DNA of 7,361 bases from Cycloclasticus sp. (GTDB taxonomy: Bacteria > Pseudomonadota > Gammaproteobacteria > Methylococcales > Cycloclasticaceae). Shown one piece after another: positions 6,291-7,361 of this stretch (its first letter is position 1; each line of letters opens with the position of its first letter). Below the pieces are notes generated by a model that saw only the letters and a list, made by a program, of their open reading frames with translations, was not told the DNA's origin and ran no database searches. The position numbers were made by a program, and so were the translations under genes. Location of the stretch: positions 1 to 7,361 of the forward strand of contig DUCA01000028.1 in the NCBI GenBank assembly GCA_012960055.1, read 5' to 3'.

Positions 6291-6926
6291 ATGAATAAGA
6301 CGAAACGCCAACAGATTTTTGAGCGCCTCAGCGAGGCTATTCCAAATCCTGAAACGGAACTCAATTTCAATTCGCCGTTCGAATTACTGATTGCCGTTAT
6401 CCTCTCCGCGCAAGCGACCGATAAAGGCGTCAATAAAGCCACGGATAAACTTTACCCCGTGGCCAATACACCCAAGGCCATTTTTGATTTGGGTGACGCT
6501 GGGTTAAAGCATTACATTAAGACCATCGGCTTATTCAATACAAAGGGCAGCAACATCATTAAAACCTGCAAGATGTTAATGGAGTTACATAACAGCGAAG
6601 TACCGCAAACACGCGAAGAGCTAGAAGCCTTCCCAGGAGTCGGCCGGAAAACAGCGAATGTGGTTCTCAACACAGCCTTTGGGCAAGCCACCATGGCGGT
6701 AGACACTCACATCTTTCGCGTTAGTAATCGCACCAAAATAGCTCCTGGTAAAAATGTTCTAGAAGTAGAGAAAAAACTGGATAAGCACGTTCCTGCGGCT
6801 TTCAAAATTGATGCCCATCATTTATTAATCTTACATGGTCGCTATACTTGTATCGCTCGTAAACCGCGCTGCAGCTCTTGTGTAATTGAAGAATTGTGCG
6901 AGTTTAATAAAAAGACCAGCGATTAA
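6291..6926 (+). CDS. nth: Endonuclease III (DNA glycosylase/AP lyase)
   Basis: This encodes a 211-residue base-excision repair enzyme (E. coli Nth is also 211) that removes oxidised pyrimidines and cleaves the abasic site by beta-elimination. The helix-hairpin-helix LEAFPGVGRKTANVVL (111-126) carries the catalytic Lys120. The catalytic Asp138 lies in AVDTHIFRV. The four [4Fe-4S] ligands are Cys187, Cys194, Cys197 and Cys203 (TCIARKPRCSSCVIEELC). The start MNKTKRQQI parallels E. coli MNKAKRLEI; the upstream ribosome site is weak (TAAGA four bases before the ATG), consistent with translation following the lipoprotein gene. In E. coli nth is linked to the rsx/rnf electron-transport genes; here it is not. 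No terminator is visible downstream. Confidence 0.98.
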   Translation: MNKTKRQQIFERLSEAIPNPETELNFNSPFELLIAVILSAQATDKGVNKATDKLYPVANTPKAIFDLGDAGLKHYIKTIGLFNTKGSNIIKTCKMLMELHNSEVPQTREELEAFPGVGRKTANVVLNTAFGQATMAVDTHIFRVSNRTKIAPGKNVLEVEKKLDKHVPAAFKIDAHHLLILHGRYTCIARKPRCSSCVIEELCEFNKKTSD

Positions 6927-7001
6927 TTCATGCTGAGTTCAGGCTCGACTAGTCACTCTGTGTTCCGCAAATTTCAAAAAAATATGTACGTCTTTTTAAC
7001 T

Positions 7002-7029
7002 TTGCATGGTCTATTAAATCGCATATAGT
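7002..7029 (+). promoter_or_regulatory. Candidate sigma-70 promoter for the HvfA-like gene
   Basis: TTGCAT (7002-7007) and TATAGT (7024-7029) are separated by 16 bases. The -10 matches consensus at five of six positions, while the -35 keeps only TTG. AT-rich sequence lies just upstream (6970-7000). Transcription would start near 7036, giving a leader of about 67 bases. Several HvfA/bufferin operons are known or thought to be driven by ECF sigma factors, and I could not exclude such a promoter here. Confidence 0.35.
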
Positions 7030-7090
7030 TAAGCGGTCGGCGCTTTGTGCAAGACGACTGGATATACAGCTCGAATTATCACTATTACAA

Positions 7091-7095
7091 AAGGA
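7091..7095 (+). promoter_or_regulatory. Ribosome binding site of the HvfA-like gene
   Basis: AAGGA, preceded by more A residues, ends seven bases before the ATG at 7103. It is a strong site and supports both the start and high translation. Confidence 0.8.
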
Positions 7096-7102
7096 CATTA
7101 TT

Positions 7103-7361
7103 ATGAAGAACTCTACAAAAAAACCATTGGTAGCTGCTCTTGGCGCTGCATTTGTAACGTCTATGGCATTTGCTCCTGCAGCTGGTGCAGATACAAACCC
7201 ATTTGGTGCAACTGAACTAGAAACAGGTTACATGGTTCTTGCTGAAGGAAAATGTGGTGAAGGTAAATGCGGCGGTACAAAGAAAACTGAAGCTAAATGC
7301 GGCGAAGGTAAATGTGGTGCTGACAAAGCTGCTGCAAAAGCTAAAGAAGCGAAGTGTGCTA
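7103..7361 (+). CDS. hvfA: HvfA-like secreted Cys-repeat protein, MNIO-modified RiPP precursor (3'-truncated by window edge)
   Basis: The first 86 codons run off the window end without a stop. Residues 1-29 form a Sec signal peptide (MKNSTKKPLV, an Ala-rich core, likely cleavage after AGA at 27-29). A segment NPFGATELETGYMVL (32-46) is typical of the HvfA low-complexity family. Then come tandem motifs: EGKCG (48-52), EGKCG (53-57), EAKCG (63-67), EGKCG (68-72) and EAKCA (82-86), with linkers rich in Lys, Ala and Thr. In the Haemophilus family the EGKCG cysteines are converted by the MNIO enzyme HvfB with HvfC to oxazolone/thioamide pairs that bind copper. Copper binding or stress protection here is inferred. 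Codons are strongly biased (Glu GAA throughout, mostly GCT/GCA and GGT/GGC), as in highly expressed genes. The family call is confident. The alternative, a metallothionein-like or bufferin-1 (DUF2282) protein, fits the EGKCG pattern less well. Confidence 0.88.
   Translation, partial: MKNSTKKPLVAALGAAFVTSMAFAPAAGADTNPFGATELETGYMVLAEGKCGEGKCGGTKKTEAKCGEGKCGADKAAAKAKEAKCA
7244..7361 (+). repeat. 15-base coding repeat encoding E-G/A-K-C-G/A units
   Basis: Units start at 7244, 7259, 7289, 7304 and 7346. The first two and the third-fourth pairs are directly adjacent, and the pairs are separated by linkers of 15 and 27 bases. Pattern: GAA-GGT-AAA-TGY-GGY with synonymous changes and GCT replacing GGT in some units. 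The array may continue beyond the window. Confidence 0.85.

Noticed and set aside
6248..6442. Antisense frame over the nth start
   Set aside because: Shadow of nth with no supporting signal.
6512..6706. Antisense frame inside nth
   Set aside because: Shadow of the conserved helix-hairpin-helix region.
6935..6958. Possible terminator after nth (GAGT...ACTC and GACTAGTC)
   Set aside because: The stems are only four bases or loop-less, and no T-tract follows.
7244..7361. CRISPR-like or DNA-level tandem array
   Set aside because: The repeat is in phase with codons, varies synonymously and encodes EGKCG units, so it is a protein repeat.

Overview
The window is ordinary gammaproteobacterial chromosome for most of its length and ends inside a far less ordinary gene. 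Every housekeeping protein reads as a close relative of its E. coli counterpart (PurH, PurD, Rho, TrxA, RhlB, YrfG, Nth). The block rho <- trxA | rhlB -> is an arrangement known from Enterobacteria and other Gammaproteobacteria. Base composition looks moderate to slightly AT-rich. That would fit a marine or sulfur/methyl-oxidising type lineage, but genus cannot be decided from this sequence.

Layout: (1) 1-1803, + strand: the 3' end of purH followed by complete purD, two purine-biosynthesis genes in one operon, closed by a perfectly palindromic terminator (1825-1854) shared with the convergent rho gene. (2) 1874-3624, - strand: trxA (thioredoxin 1) then rho (termination factor), separated by a strong hairpin and a 5' leader without a recognisable rhoL. 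(3) 3760-5022, + strand: rhlB, the DEAD-box helicase, divergent from trxA across a 135-base gap that holds an inverted repeat. (4) 5019-5672, - strand: a yrfG-type HAD nucleotidase (GMP/IMP 5'-nucleotidase family) whose stop codon overlaps that of rhlB. (5) 5732-6926, + strand: an unrecognised 182-residue predicted lipoprotein, then nth (endonuclease III), 10 bases apart and probably co-transcribed. (6) 6927-7102: promoter region. (7) 7103 to the window end: the 5' part of a small secreted cysteine-repeat protein.

That last gene is the most interesting item. Its product has a signal peptide, an NPFGATEL...GYMV segment and repeated EGKCG motifs. This matches the HvfA family of precursor peptides for MNIO (DUF692) enzymes, whose Cys residues are converted to copper-binding oxazolone/thioamide groups. 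The gene is cut by the window edge, so the expected partner genes (hvfB MNIO, hvfC, and often a DoxX-like hvfD) cannot be seen and are a prediction only.

Functional links: purH and purD make purine nucleotides, while the YrfG-type enzyme would remove IMP/GMP. Rho and RhlB both act on RNA, in termination and degradosome unwinding respectively. TrxA supplies reducing power. No tRNA, rRNA, CRISPR array, insertion sequence or prophage gene was found.
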